DNA from: Blastocatellia bacterium
GTDB taxonomy: Bacteria; Acidobacteriota; Blastocatellia; HR10; J050
Length of the DNA stretch: 52,689 bases
Direction of reading: 5' to 3'
NCBI GenBank assembly: GCA_026985075.1
Contig: JALSQX010000035.1
Location: forward strand, 1 to 52,689
Positions within the stretch are counted from its first letter, which is position 1; every line of letters begins with the position of its first letter. The translations under genes and the position numbers were made by a program. Of the stretch, positions 1-7,119 are shown piece after piece. The notes beneath the pieces were generated by a model that was not told the DNA's origin, did no database searches, and saw only the letters and a program-made list of their open reading frames with translations.

Positions 1-284
1 CTTGCCCGAAAACCCAATATTCCTTGCCCGAAAACCCAATATTCCTTGCCCGAAAACCCAATATTCTTTGGACGCTCTTGCCCGAAAACCCAATATTCCT
101 TGCCCGAAAACCCAATATTTCTTGCCCGAAAACCCAATATTCCTTGCCCGAAAACCCAATATTCTTCGGACGCTCTTGCCCGAAAACCCAATATTTCTTG
201 CCCGAAAACCCAATATTTCTTGCCCGAAAACCCAATATTTCTTGCCCGAAAACCCAATATTTCTTGCCCGAAAACCCAATATTC
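1..284. repeat. Array of twelve 22-bp direct repeats in groups of 3, 4 and 5
   Basis: The unit has the invariant core CCCGAAAACCCAATATT preceded by CTTG and followed by C or T. Copies start at 1, 23, 45, then 77, 99, 121, 143, then 175, 197, 219, 241, 263. The groups are separated by 10-bp spacers at 67-76 and 165-174 that share GGACGCT. The first copy starts at base 1, so the array probably continues to the left. Two helical turns per unit and the neighbouring parA-parB suggest iterons or a centromere-like site, but this is inference. There are no variable spacers, so it is not a CRISPR array. Confidence 0.95.
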
Positions 285-291
285 CAAGGGC

Positions 292-317
292 AAAAAATCG
301 GCCTCCAAGAGGCCGAT
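292..317 (-). terminator. Rho-independent terminator candidate downstream of parB
   Basis: A perfect 9-bp stem (ATCGGCCTC, 297-305, with GAGGCCGAT, 309-317) has a 3-nt loop. Read on the minus strand it is followed by a run of T (292-296). It lies 340 bp beyond the parB stop codon and immediately before the repeat array, so it would insulate the array from parAB transcription. Confidence 0.6.
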
Positions 318-654
318 AAGGAGGGGTGAGGAGGGCGAAAAACAGAGCTTCCACTGCTGGCGTGAACAGTGTCCCGCCCCCAAAAGGCGGGATAGAGAGA
401 GCGAAAAACAGAGGCGTCGACAGAGGCTGAATCTGGCCGCCGATTCGATCGACCGGCCCCCCGCTCTCGTGCGGGGAGACGCCGCGCAGCGTGCGGGCTC
501 ATGGTGCCCAACATGCCGTCATATGTGTTCCTCTGAGGGACGGTGGCAAAGGAGTTCCATGTCTTCATTGGCATCGTCTCTGTGGCCCGTCACCTGCGTT
601 CCCGTGAGGGATGGACGTCAAAGAGAGTGAGCAATGCCGCGCATGAAGGCATCG
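318..654. other. Gene-free stretch between repeat array and parB
   Basis: I see no supported gene. A second hairpin (TCCCGCC 372-378 with GGCGGGA 386-392) and a direct repeat of GCGAAAAACAGAG (around 338 and 401) are present. Short open frames here have no ribosome-binding site or family signature. Confidence 0.5.
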
Positions 655-1527
655 TCATTCCTCGTCGAGCGATTTCAGCGCCGCCGTCAGAGCACGAGCA
701 ATCTCGCCCTTGGAGGCCTTCTGTTTGGTGAATCGCACCCGCACGGTGAACCGGGGCGTCGTGTAGTGAAATTCGAAGGGTCGCGTCCTCGAGGAGAGTG
801 AACGGGATGAGCGAGCCACTTTTCTCATGGTTCGCACATCGTGGCCGCGATGAGCCAGCCGATCCAGTAGAGCGCGCATCCCCGTTTCCGTTTTCTGCTG
901 GGCCAGCAGGATGAGGGCCTCGCGGGCGATGATGCCTCGTTGGGCGCACAACCGCCGTACTGATGGGGGAATGCGAGTGAGGCCCAGCGTCTTGGTCACG
1001 TAGCTGCGACTCTTGGCCACCAGGTCGGCGATCTGTTGATGGGTGAGATGGAATTTATCGACCAGCACCCGGAATGCCTCGGCCTCTTCAAACGGCGTGA
1101 TGTCCTCGCGTTGAAGATTCTCCACGAGTTGATGATAAAGACGGTCTCGCTCATTCAATTCATCGAGGATGAGACAGGGCACATAGGCTAGGCCCGCTCG
1201 TTGAGCAGCCCGATAGCGGCGCGCGCCGGTGACGATGACGAATCGGTCCGACTCTCGATGATAGGTTACAGTCAGCGGCTGAAGGACGCCATGTTGCGCA
1301 ATGGAATGGGCCAATTCGCGGAGGGATTTCTCCGAGAACGCCTTTCGGGGTTGCGCCGGATCCGTTGTCAGGCGCTCGATGGGAATCAGTCGCGCTCCTT
1401 TCAGCCGCTCGGTGCCTTCAAGACCGGACGTCGACAGATCGATGGCCCTCTGGGGCGCTCTCTCTGCCACGGGAGCAGGCGCGAAGGCGGCTTCTGCCAG
1501 GCGCTTGAACGTGTGGTGCTTATCCAT
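655..1527 (-). CDS. parB: ParB/Spo0J-family DNA partition protein
   Basis: This protein binds a centromere site and stimulates the ParA ATPase during chromosome or plasmid segregation. At 290 residues it has usual ParB length. After a variable N-terminus (about 1-47) the ParB nuclease-like/CTPase domain carries QPRKAF, the arginine-rich box TGARRYRAAQRAG and ENLQREDITPFEEA. An HTH follows (about 155-180, QQIADLVAKSRSYVTKTL). The C-terminal part is basic and poorly conserved. It is the second gene of a minus-strand operon, 15 bp after parA. The window does not show whether this is the chromosomal ParB or one from a plasmid or second replicon. Confidence 0.93.
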   Translation of the reverse strand: MDKHHTFKRLAEAAFAPAPVAERAPQRAIDLSTSGLEGTERLKGARLIPIERLTTDPAQPRKAFSEKSLRELAHSIAQHGVLQPLTVTYHRESDRFVIVTGARRYRAAQRAGLAYVPCLILDELNERDRLYHQLVENLQREDITPFEEAEAFRVLVDKFHLTHQQIADLVAKSRSYVTKTLGLTRIPPSVRRLCAQRGIIAREALILLAQQKTETGMRALLDRLAHRGHDVRTMRKVARSSRSLSSRTRPFEFHYTTPRFTVRVRFTKQKASKGEIARALTAALKSLDEE

Positions 1528-1542
1528 AAGCTCTCCTCGTCA

Positions 1543-2358
1543 TCAGTCACGGCCAGAACGAGCCGCTCGCTGACGCCGATGAAAAGCCCGCTGGGAGATC
1601 TCGCGGGCGAGTTGCCGGAAGGCGTCGGCTTGAACGGACGTGGGATGATAGCTGGTCAGGGGCCGCCGCATGCTGGCCGATTCGGGATATTTCACGCTAT
1701 TGCGGATGATGGTCTGAAAAACGTCGGCACCATACCGCTCCAGAAGGACCTCCTTGTAGGTTTGTTCCAGCTTCCGCCGCCCGTCATATTTGTTGATCAC
1801 GTATCCGAGAAGGCGAAGCTGAGGATTGGCGCGACGGCGCACTCTTCGGATCATCTCCAGGACATAGGTCGTGCCACGGGCGGCCCACTCCTGGCACTCC
1901 ACGGGAATGATCACGCCGTCGGCGGCTACCAGTGCGCTCAGCGTCATCAACCCCGGGTGGGGCGGCGGATCGAGCAGAATGAGGTCGTAGTGATTGACTT
2001 CTCTGAGCTTGTCGGCAAGATAGTACTGAGCCTCGGGGTCGCCGGCCAACTGGAACTCGATGCGGCTCAGGTCGAGGTTGGCCGGCAAAATATCGATATT
2101 CGGGAAATCGGTAGGCTGAATGGCCGTGCTGGTCGGGCGATCGGGATCGATGAGAATATGATAAAGCGTGGTGGGCACGTTGTAGATGTTCTTGAGGAAC
2201 GCCGACGAGAGATTCCCCTGTTGATCGAGATCGACGACGAGCACCTTCCGTCCCCACTCGGCAAACGCGCCGGCGAGATTGTGAACGATGGTGGTCTTTC
2301 CGACGCCGCCCTTGATCGTGGCAATGGCCAGCTTATAGCTCATAGGCCCTGCTGCCAT
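1543..2358 (-). CDS. parA: ParA-family partition ATPase
   Basis: A deviant Walker ATPase that drives DNA segregation with ParB. The Walker A motif KGGVGKTT is at residues 16-23, A' is DLDQQGN and Walker B is LILLDPPP. At 271 residues it is a short ParA without an N-terminal DNA-binding extension, as in chromosomal Soj or type Ib systems. The start at 2358 has AGGA 7 nt upstream. An internal ATG at 2343 (MSYKL) would also give a typical ParA N-terminus but has a poorly spaced ribosome-binding site. It is the first gene of the parA-parB operon. Confidence 0.95.
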   Translation of the reverse strand: MAAGPMSYKLAIATIKGGVGKTTIVHNLAGAFAEWGRKVLVVDLDQQGNLSSAFLKNIYNVPTTLYHILIDPDRPTSTAIQPTDFPNIDILPANLDLSRIEFQLAGDPEAQYYLADKLREVNHYDLILLDPPPHPGLMTLSALVAADGVIIPVECQEWAARGTTYVLEMIRRVRRRANPQLRLLGYVINKYDGRRKLEQTYKEVLLERYGADVFQTIIRNSVKYPESASMRRPLTSYHPTSVQADAFRQLAREISQRAFHRRQRAARSGRD

Positions 2359-2380
2359 CAGTGAATCCTGCAGATTCCAG

Positions 2381-2407
2381 TTTATACTCGTTGCATTGAT
2401 TTGTAAA
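2381..2407 (-). promoter_or_regulatory. Possible sigma70 promoter of parAB
   Basis: On the minus strand, TTTACA (2402-2407) and TATAAA (2381-2386) are separated by 15 bp in an AT-rich island just upstream of parA. The spacing is short for sigma70, so this is tentative. Confidence 0.35.
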
Positions 2408-2465
2408 CAAAAAACTGATGGCGGGCGAAAGCATCCTGGCCTTCTGATCGATGGGGAGCGAACGA

Positions 2466-2495
2466 TTGTGCTCCAGCCGGCGCTTTTGCTAGTAT
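2466..2495 (+). promoter_or_regulatory. Possible sigma70 promoter of the O-antigen-ligase-like gene
   Basis: TTGTGC (2466-2471), an 18-bp spacer and TAGTAT (2490-2495) lie 36 bp before the chosen GTG start at 2532. Confidence 0.4.
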
Positions 2496-2531
2496 CTGCG
2501 TTTCATGGGCGCCGACAAGAGGAGGTCATTA

Positions 2532-4010
2532 GTGAGGCGGCTGGTTGATCGCGTCCCAGCGCAATCGGCGTCCGGGTGGGACGCGGCCATTCACGGATTC
2601 CTCGTGCTCTTCTGCCTGTTTGCCCCTCATTCGATTGCCCTCACTCAGGGAGCCTTCTATACGGCGCTGGCGCTCTGGCTGGTGAAGATCCTGTGGCGCC
2701 GCCAATGGCCTCGGAGTTCATCCCGGCTGGATGTTCCGATTGGATTGTTCGTGGGATTGACCGTGCTCTCATCGATTTTCTCTTATGAGCCCACCGTCAG
2801 CCTGAAGAAGCTGGGGAGCGTGAGCCTCGTGCTCATCGTCTTCCTCGTCGTTCATCAGGTGCGCTCGCTCCGTTGGGCGAAGATGCTCGTCCTCATGATG
2901 GTCGCGTCCTGCCTCATTAATGTCGGCTACGTATTCTGGGAGAAAGTCCGCGGTCGCGGCCTGCAGATCGTCCAGCTCTCGCCGAAGAGTCCGCTCGCCG
3001 AAGCGGGACTGAGACCGGGAGATGTGATCCTCGAAGTCGATGGGCGGGTGGTGCATTCGCTCGCCGAGTTGATGAACCCGTCGGCTGGCAAGCGCCGCGT
3101 CACCCTCTTTGTGTATCGCCCGGAGATCTACTTCCGACGAACGTTACCCGTTGGATCGTGGGCGACGGCCGGCGATCTGGGCGTGCAGGTTCGCCGATGG
3201 CGTCGATTTCGCGCTGCCGGATTCTACGGGTGGAACTACTTCACCTATGCCGAAGTCCTGCAGCTTCTGGCGGCGGTGGCGTTCGGCCTCCTGTTGGAGG
3301 TTCAGAGAAAGCGTTCGTGGATCTTCATCCTGTTGGCCATCGCCGTGGTGGCGATGGGAGGGGCGATCATTCTGACGGTCACGCGCGCCGTGTGGGTGGC
3401 GTTTGCGCTCGCCGTGCTGGTGATGTCGCTCCGGGCGATGCATCGTCGAGCCGTGCTTCTCGTCTTGGTGGTGGGCTTGGTGGTCGCTCCGTGGGCCGTG
3501 AAGATTCTCCACCAGACCCGGGGCCAGCCATTCTTCTCGCTTCGCGAGCCGAGCATCGCTTATCGGCTCGCCATCTGGTCTGAGGGGATCGATCTGTTGC
3601 GGCGTCGCCCCAGACATCTGCTGGTGGGCATCGGCATGGACAGTCTGAAGTATCGATGGCGCGAGTGGGGGCTCTTTGAGGGAGGGCGCTTGCCTCTCGG
3701 TCACATGCATTCGACGCCGTTACAAATCGCCCTGGAACGCGGCCTCCCGGCGCTGCTCTGTTTCGTCTGGTGGTTCGGCGTTTATCTGGCGCTGCTCTGG
3801 CGGTTGACCGATCGGCGGAGGGCCTCGCTCGACTGGGTGGGGCGGGGAATCGCGCTCGGGCTGTTTGGCGGAACGGTGGGGTTCCTGCTCAGTTCGCTCG
3901 TCCACTATAATTTTGGCGATTCGGAAGTGGTTATGGTCGTCTACTTTTTGATGGGCATCGCCGTCGTCATGGGCCGCGGTGCTGAGGAGTGTGGCGCCAC
4001 TGGAGGGTGA
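2532..4010 (+). CDS. O-antigen-ligase/polymerase-like membrane protein with an internal PDZ-like segment
   Basis: The protein is a polytopic inner-membrane protein with roughly ten to twelve hydrophobic segments. The Wzy_C/O-antigen ligase region in the C-terminal half has RLAIWSEGIDLLRRRP, a large periplasmic-type loop and GHMHSTPLQIALERG. The family joins or polymerises surface glycans. Between the N-terminal helices and the ligase core, about residues 145-210 read like a PDZ fold (SPLAEAGLRPGDVILEVDG), which the family does not normally carry. I chose the GTG at 2532 because AGGAGG lies 6 nt upstream. An in-frame ATG at 2505 has no such site. No glycan cluster surrounds it, so the substrate is unknown. 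Confidence 0.8.
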   Translation: MRRLVDRVPAQSASGWDAAIHGFLVLFCLFAPHSIALTQGAFYTALALWLVKILWRRQWPRSSSRLDVPIGLFVGLTVLSSIFSYEPTVSLKKLGSVSLVLIVFLVVHQVRSLRWAKMLVLMMVASCLINVGYVFWEKVRGRGLQIVQLSPKSPLAEAGLRPGDVILEVDGRVVHSLAELMNPSAGKRRVTLFVYRPEIYFRRTLPVGSWATAGDLGVQVRRWRRFRAAGFYGWNYFTYAEVLQLLAAVAFGLLLEVQRKRSWIFILLAIAVVAMGGAIILTVTRAVWVAFALAVLVMSLRAMHRRAVLLVLVVGLVVAPWAVKILHQTRGQPFFSLREPSIAYRLAIWSEGIDLLRRRPRHLLVGIGMDSLKYRWREWGLFEGGRLPLGHMHSTPLQIALERGLPALLCFVWWFGVYLALLWRLTDRRRASLDWVGRGIALGLFGGTVGFLLSSLVHYNFGDSEVVMVVYFLMGIAVVMGRGAEECGATGG

Positions 4011-4030
4011 GATGTGCGACGTCGCACATC
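4011..4030. promoter_or_regulatory. Perfect 20-bp palindrome, copy 1
   Basis: GATGTGCGACGTCGCACATC starts immediately after the stop codon of the preceding gene. Its inner 16 bases share TGT...ACGT...ACA with the canonical parS palindrome. It could be a ParB site, another operator or a weak terminator. There is no T run. Confidence 0.6.
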
Positions 4031-4314
4031 TTGGGCTATGGTCCTGAGATTAATGGACTTGTGGTCAAATCGGCGGCCTTCACGGAGAGCAACCTCGGTA
4101 TGCGGAGGCGAACTCGTTCGATGGGTCAGTGCACAAATTTAACTCGTTTGTCTTGAAATGGTTAGAGTGAATGTGCGACGTCGCACCTGGAGAGCGAGGG
4201 GCGGGGGAGCAAGCAGGTGACGCTGCCGCCGCCCCACCGGCTTCCTGGAGAGAATGCCGCGCTCGGCTCTCAACGGCCATCACGGCGTTCGCTGCCCATG
4301 GTGTCGCGGGCGCT
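4031..4314. other. Gene-free stretch between palindrome 1 and the protease promoter
   Basis: This holds the second palindrome at 4171-4188. I see no convincing gene. A 67-codon minus-strand frame (4080-4283) and the upstream extension of the protease frame lack ribosome-binding sites and recognisable content. Confidence 0.5.
4171..4188. promoter_or_regulatory. Palindrome copy 2 of the GTGCGACGTCGCAC family
   Basis: ATGTGCGACGTCGCACCT repeats the 14-bp core of the 4011 palindrome 160 bp away. Two copies in one intergenic region, 1.7-1.8 kb from parA, argue for a protein-binding site rather than chance. Confidence 0.6.
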
Positions 4315-4342
4315 TTGCCAGGTTGGTCAAAGGGCGTATAAT
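4315..4342 (+). promoter_or_regulatory. Sigma70 promoter of the membrane protease
   Basis: TTGCCA (4315-4320), a 16-bp spacer and a consensus TATAAT (4337-4342) lie 18 bp before the ATG at 4361. The leader would be only about 12 nt. Confidence 0.65.
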
Positions 4343-4360
4343 TGGGGGAGGGATTGGAAC

Positions 4361-5521
4361 ATGGAACAGGAGCCTCGATTCGCTAGCCGGGGAGAAACCG
4401 TGGAGCTGACGGGAGGACTTTCGTCAAAACGTCCTTCATCCCGCTCGTGGTGGGCCGGTTGGGTGAAGGCTCACAAGAGGACCTTGGCCATTGTGGGTTT
4501 GGGTATCCTGCTGGTTGGGCTGTGGCTCATCTCTGAAGTGAGAACGTATCGGGCGCTGGACGATCTCGCCAGTCAGCTTCAGCAACAGCAACATGCGCTC
4601 GCCAACCTGCGCGCGCGGATGGCTCAACTCGGCCGGGAGATCAAATCGACGCGGGCCATCTTGGAAGGGGAGACGGGCCTGATCGGCCGGATCGCCACGA
4701 CGTATAGTCCGAGCGTCTGTCTCATCGAATGCACCTATCGATTCATCGAGCGGGGGACGGGCAAGCTTCTTCGAGAGGCGCAGACGCCTCATACGGGGAT
4801 CACGCTGTTTCAGGGCGATACGAAGTTTCAGGCCAGCGTCGAAGGGATGGGGCCGCCGGTGGAGGAGACGATCATCGGCACGGGATTCTTGATTGGACGG
4901 GGTCTCATTTTGACCAACCTCCATGTCGTTCGCCCCTGGTGGAAGGATGAACTGGCCGAGCAAATTCTCAGCCGAGGATTCCTCCCGCGCCTGCGCCTGT
5001 TGAGCGCGTACTTCCCGAGCGAGAGCGAGCCGTTCCATCTGGAGATCATCGGCGCTTCGGAAGATTATGATCTGGCCGTTTGTCGCTTCAATCAGCGGAG
5101 TCTGTCGGTGCCAACCCCGCCTTTAGCGGGCCGCAATGTCAAGTTACAGGTCGGGCAATCGGTGGTGCTGCTCGGGTATCCGGCCGGGGTTGAAGCGTTA
5201 TTGGCGCGATTGGATGACAATGTAGCCCAAGCGATCATCAACTCCACCTCGCTCCAGGTGATCGAAGTCACCCGCGAGTTAGCCCTTCGGGGATTGATTC
5301 GCCCGTTGCCCACGCAGGGGCACATCACGGCTCTTCTTCCCACCCGCATCATTCACGATGCCGCGACGGCCAGCGGAAGCTCGGGCGGCCCGCTATTCAA
5401 TCGCGACGGCGTGGTCGTGGGCATCAATTATGCCATGTTCACCGAGTTCTCCGCCTCCAATTTCGCCATCCCCGTGGGGGTGATTCGTGATTTCCTTCGC
5501 CAGCAGGGCATCATGCCGTAG
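4361..5521 (+). CDS. Membrane-anchored trypsin-like serine protease
   Basis: The 386-residue product has one N-terminal transmembrane anchor (about 43-65). A glutamine-rich coiled coil follows (about 70-115), then an S1/DegP-type protease domain facing the periplasm. The triad is visible as His188 (TNLHVV), Asp235 or Asp237 (SEDYDLAV) and Ser341 (GSSGGP). No PDZ domain follows, unlike DegP/DegS. I took the ATG at 4361 because it follows a TATAAT promoter and a purine-rich ribosome-binding site. Longer frames from 4217 would run through the promoter. A role in envelope protein quality control or signalling is inferred from the family. Confidence 0.85.
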   Translation: MEQEPRFASRGETVELTGGLSSKRPSSRSWWAGWVKAHKRTLAIVGLGILLVGLWLISEVRTYRALDDLASQLQQQQHALANLRARMAQLGREIKSTRAILEGETGLIGRIATTYSPSVCLIECTYRFIERGTGKLLREAQTPHTGITLFQGDTKFQASVEGMGPPVEETIIGTGFLIGRGLILTNLHVVRPWWKDELAEQILSRGFLPRLRLLSAYFPSESEPFHLEIIGASEDYDLAVCRFNQRSLSVPTPPLAGRNVKLQVGQSVVLLGYPAGVEALLARLDDNVAQAIINSTSLQVIEVTRELALRGLIRPLPTQGHITALLPTRIIHDAATASGSSGGPLFNRDGVVVGINYAMFTEFSASNFAIPVGVIRDFLRQQGIMP

Positions 5522-5554
5522 TCGGCGGACGGGCGCGGAACGACCGGGAGATCA

Positions 5555-5583
5555 TTGGCTGGGGAAGGGAAATAGTGTACTAT
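5555..5583 (+). promoter_or_regulatory. Possible sigma70 promoter of ccsB
   Basis: TTGGCT (5555-5560), a 17-bp spacer and TACTAT (5578-5583) lie 48 bp upstream of the ccsB ATG. Confidence 0.45.
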
Positions 5584-5631
5584 TGGTGCTCGCCGGTCAG
5601 GCGTTCACAATCCACATCCGGGAGGAGATCC

Positions 5632-7119
5632 ATGAGCACACGAATTGCGGACTCAGCACTTCGAGGAGACAGCCAGCCCGCGCTCCACAGAGGGCCGGTG
5701 GGGTTCAGGCGCATTTTCCCCCTGGCGGTGCCGCTGGGGCTGGGGGCTCTGTTCGTTCTCGCTCAGTGGCAGGGGATCATTCCTCAGCTCAGCACCGAGA
5801 CCGGGCTCGTGACGCTGGCGCTCGTCAGCTACCTGGCCGCCTCGGTGCTCTCGGTGATGTTCGTCATTCAGCGAGAGCCTCTGCTGGAGAGAGTGACCAT
5901 CGTGATGGCTGCCGTGGGCTTGGGAGCGAATGTCGCGGCATGGGGGACGCGGGGTCTCATTGCGCAGCATTATCCGTTGACCAATCTCTATGATACGGCG
6001 CTGGCGCTCGGCGTGACGACGGCGGCCGCCACGCTGGTGATGGCCGCCACGTATCGGCATCGGTTCGTCAGCACGATCACGCTTCCCGTGGCCGCCATGT
6101 TTCTCATCCTGGCCAGCCTCTACGGGAATCAGCTCACCGAGATGCCCCCGGTCCTGGTCAGTTACTGGCGCCCCATTCACGTCAGCATTGCCATGACCGC
6201 CTATGGCGTCTGTGCGCTGACCTTTGCCCTGGGCCTTCTCTATCTGCTCAAAGATGGCATGAAAACGGAGACGTTGGGTCTGTTCGTGATGCTGGTGCCG
6301 TTATTGACCTACGTCTTTCTCTCCGGTGGGCGGATCCTCACCGATGGGGCGTTTGAGATCAGCCTCCTCATTCACGGGTCGCGCATCCCGGTCAATGAGG
6401 CCAACACCGAATTCCTCCGGGCCACCATCCCCTATGTGGGCCAAGTGTTCCGGCTGGCCCTGGTCGGTTCATTGGCCGTGATTCTTTGTTTCGCGGGCTA
6501 TCTCATCGCGCAGCGAGAGACACTGAAAGCAGTCGGCCATTGGCTCGTCCGGGGGCTCCTGATCATCCAAGCGGCGGGATTAGGCCTTTTGTTCTATGAG
6601 ATGAAGGTCGCCTCACCGGTCGATCTCATCGTGCCCGGCCAGCGGGCATTGATCCCGGCGGCATGGTTGAATCAGTTCGGTCCGCAGCTCGAGTTGCACT
6701 ATCGAGGGAACCCGGTGGGCATCGCCTGCATTGTCGTGGCCGTGGCCGTGACCGCTTTCCTTGCTTTCTTCGCCTGGAAGCGAGAGCGCATCCTGGAGGC
6801 CGTCCCGTCCCTGAGCACGCTCGACGACCTGACGTACAAAGCGGTGAGCGTCGCTTTTCCTCTTCTCGTGCTCATGACCATTACCGGGGCCGTGTGGGCC
6901 AACGAGTCCTGGGGGCGATACTGGGGTTGGGATCCCAAGGAGATGTGGGCGTTCATCACCTGCTTGATCTATGCCGTCTTCCTCCATACCCGCATCGTGC
7001 ACGGGTGGAAAGGGAGAAAAACGGCTCTGTTCGCCGTGGTGGGATTCATCTCCGTGATCTTCACCTATCTCGGCGTGAGCTTCATCCTGCCCGGCCTCCA
7101 TTCCTACGCCACGTTGTAG
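5632..7119 (+). CDS. ccsB: System II cytochrome c biogenesis protein CcsB/CcsA-type (haem handling)
   Basis: A polytopic CcmF/CcyK/CcsA-family protein that delivers haem to apocytochromes c. The haem-binding tryptophan signature is clear (ESWGRYWGWDPKEMW, near residue 430). A second conserved histidine region (LHTR) and a C-terminal GLHSYATL follow. GGGAGGAG precedes the ATG at 5632. At 495 residues it is longer than the usual 300-400. The extra length is a middle block of about 180 residues with added hydrophobic segments, between the first helices and the WWD core. No ResB partner is in the window. The 3' end overlaps the convergent S41 gene by 38 bp. Confidence 0.9.
   Translation: MSTRIADSALRGDSQPALHRGPVGFRRIFPLAVPLGLGALFVLAQWQGIIPQLSTETGLVTLALVSYLAASVLSVMFVIQREPLLERVTIVMAAVGLGANVAAWGTRGLIAQHYPLTNLYDTALALGVTTAAATLVMAATYRHRFVSTITLPVAAMFLILASLYGNQLTEMPPVLVSYWRPIHVSIAMTAYGVCALTFALGLLYLLKDGMKTETLGLFVMLVPLLTYVFLSGGRILTDGAFEISLLIHGSRIPVNEANTEFLRATIPYVGQVFRLALVGSLAVILCFAGYLIAQRETLKAVGHWLVRGLLIIQAAGLGLLFYEMKVASPVDLIVPGQRALIPAAWLNQFGPQLELHYRGNPVGIACIVVAVAVTAFLAFFAWKRERILEAVPSLSTLDDLTYKAVSVAFPLLVLMTITGAVWANESWGRYWGWDPKEMWAFITCLIYAVFLHTRIVHGWKGRKTALFAVVGFISVIFTYLGVSFILPGLHSYATL

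Noticed and set aside
1-284. CRISPR array or repeat protein in the 22-bp repeats
   Set aside because: Units abut without unique spacers, and the only gaps are two related 10-bp spacers. All three forward frames are open because 22 is not a multiple of 3, so the PENPIFLARKPN-like peptides are a by-product.
1201-2364. 387-codon plus-strand open frame
   Set aside because: It is the antisense of parB and parA, which have full family motifs. The plus frame has no ribosome-binding site or family content.
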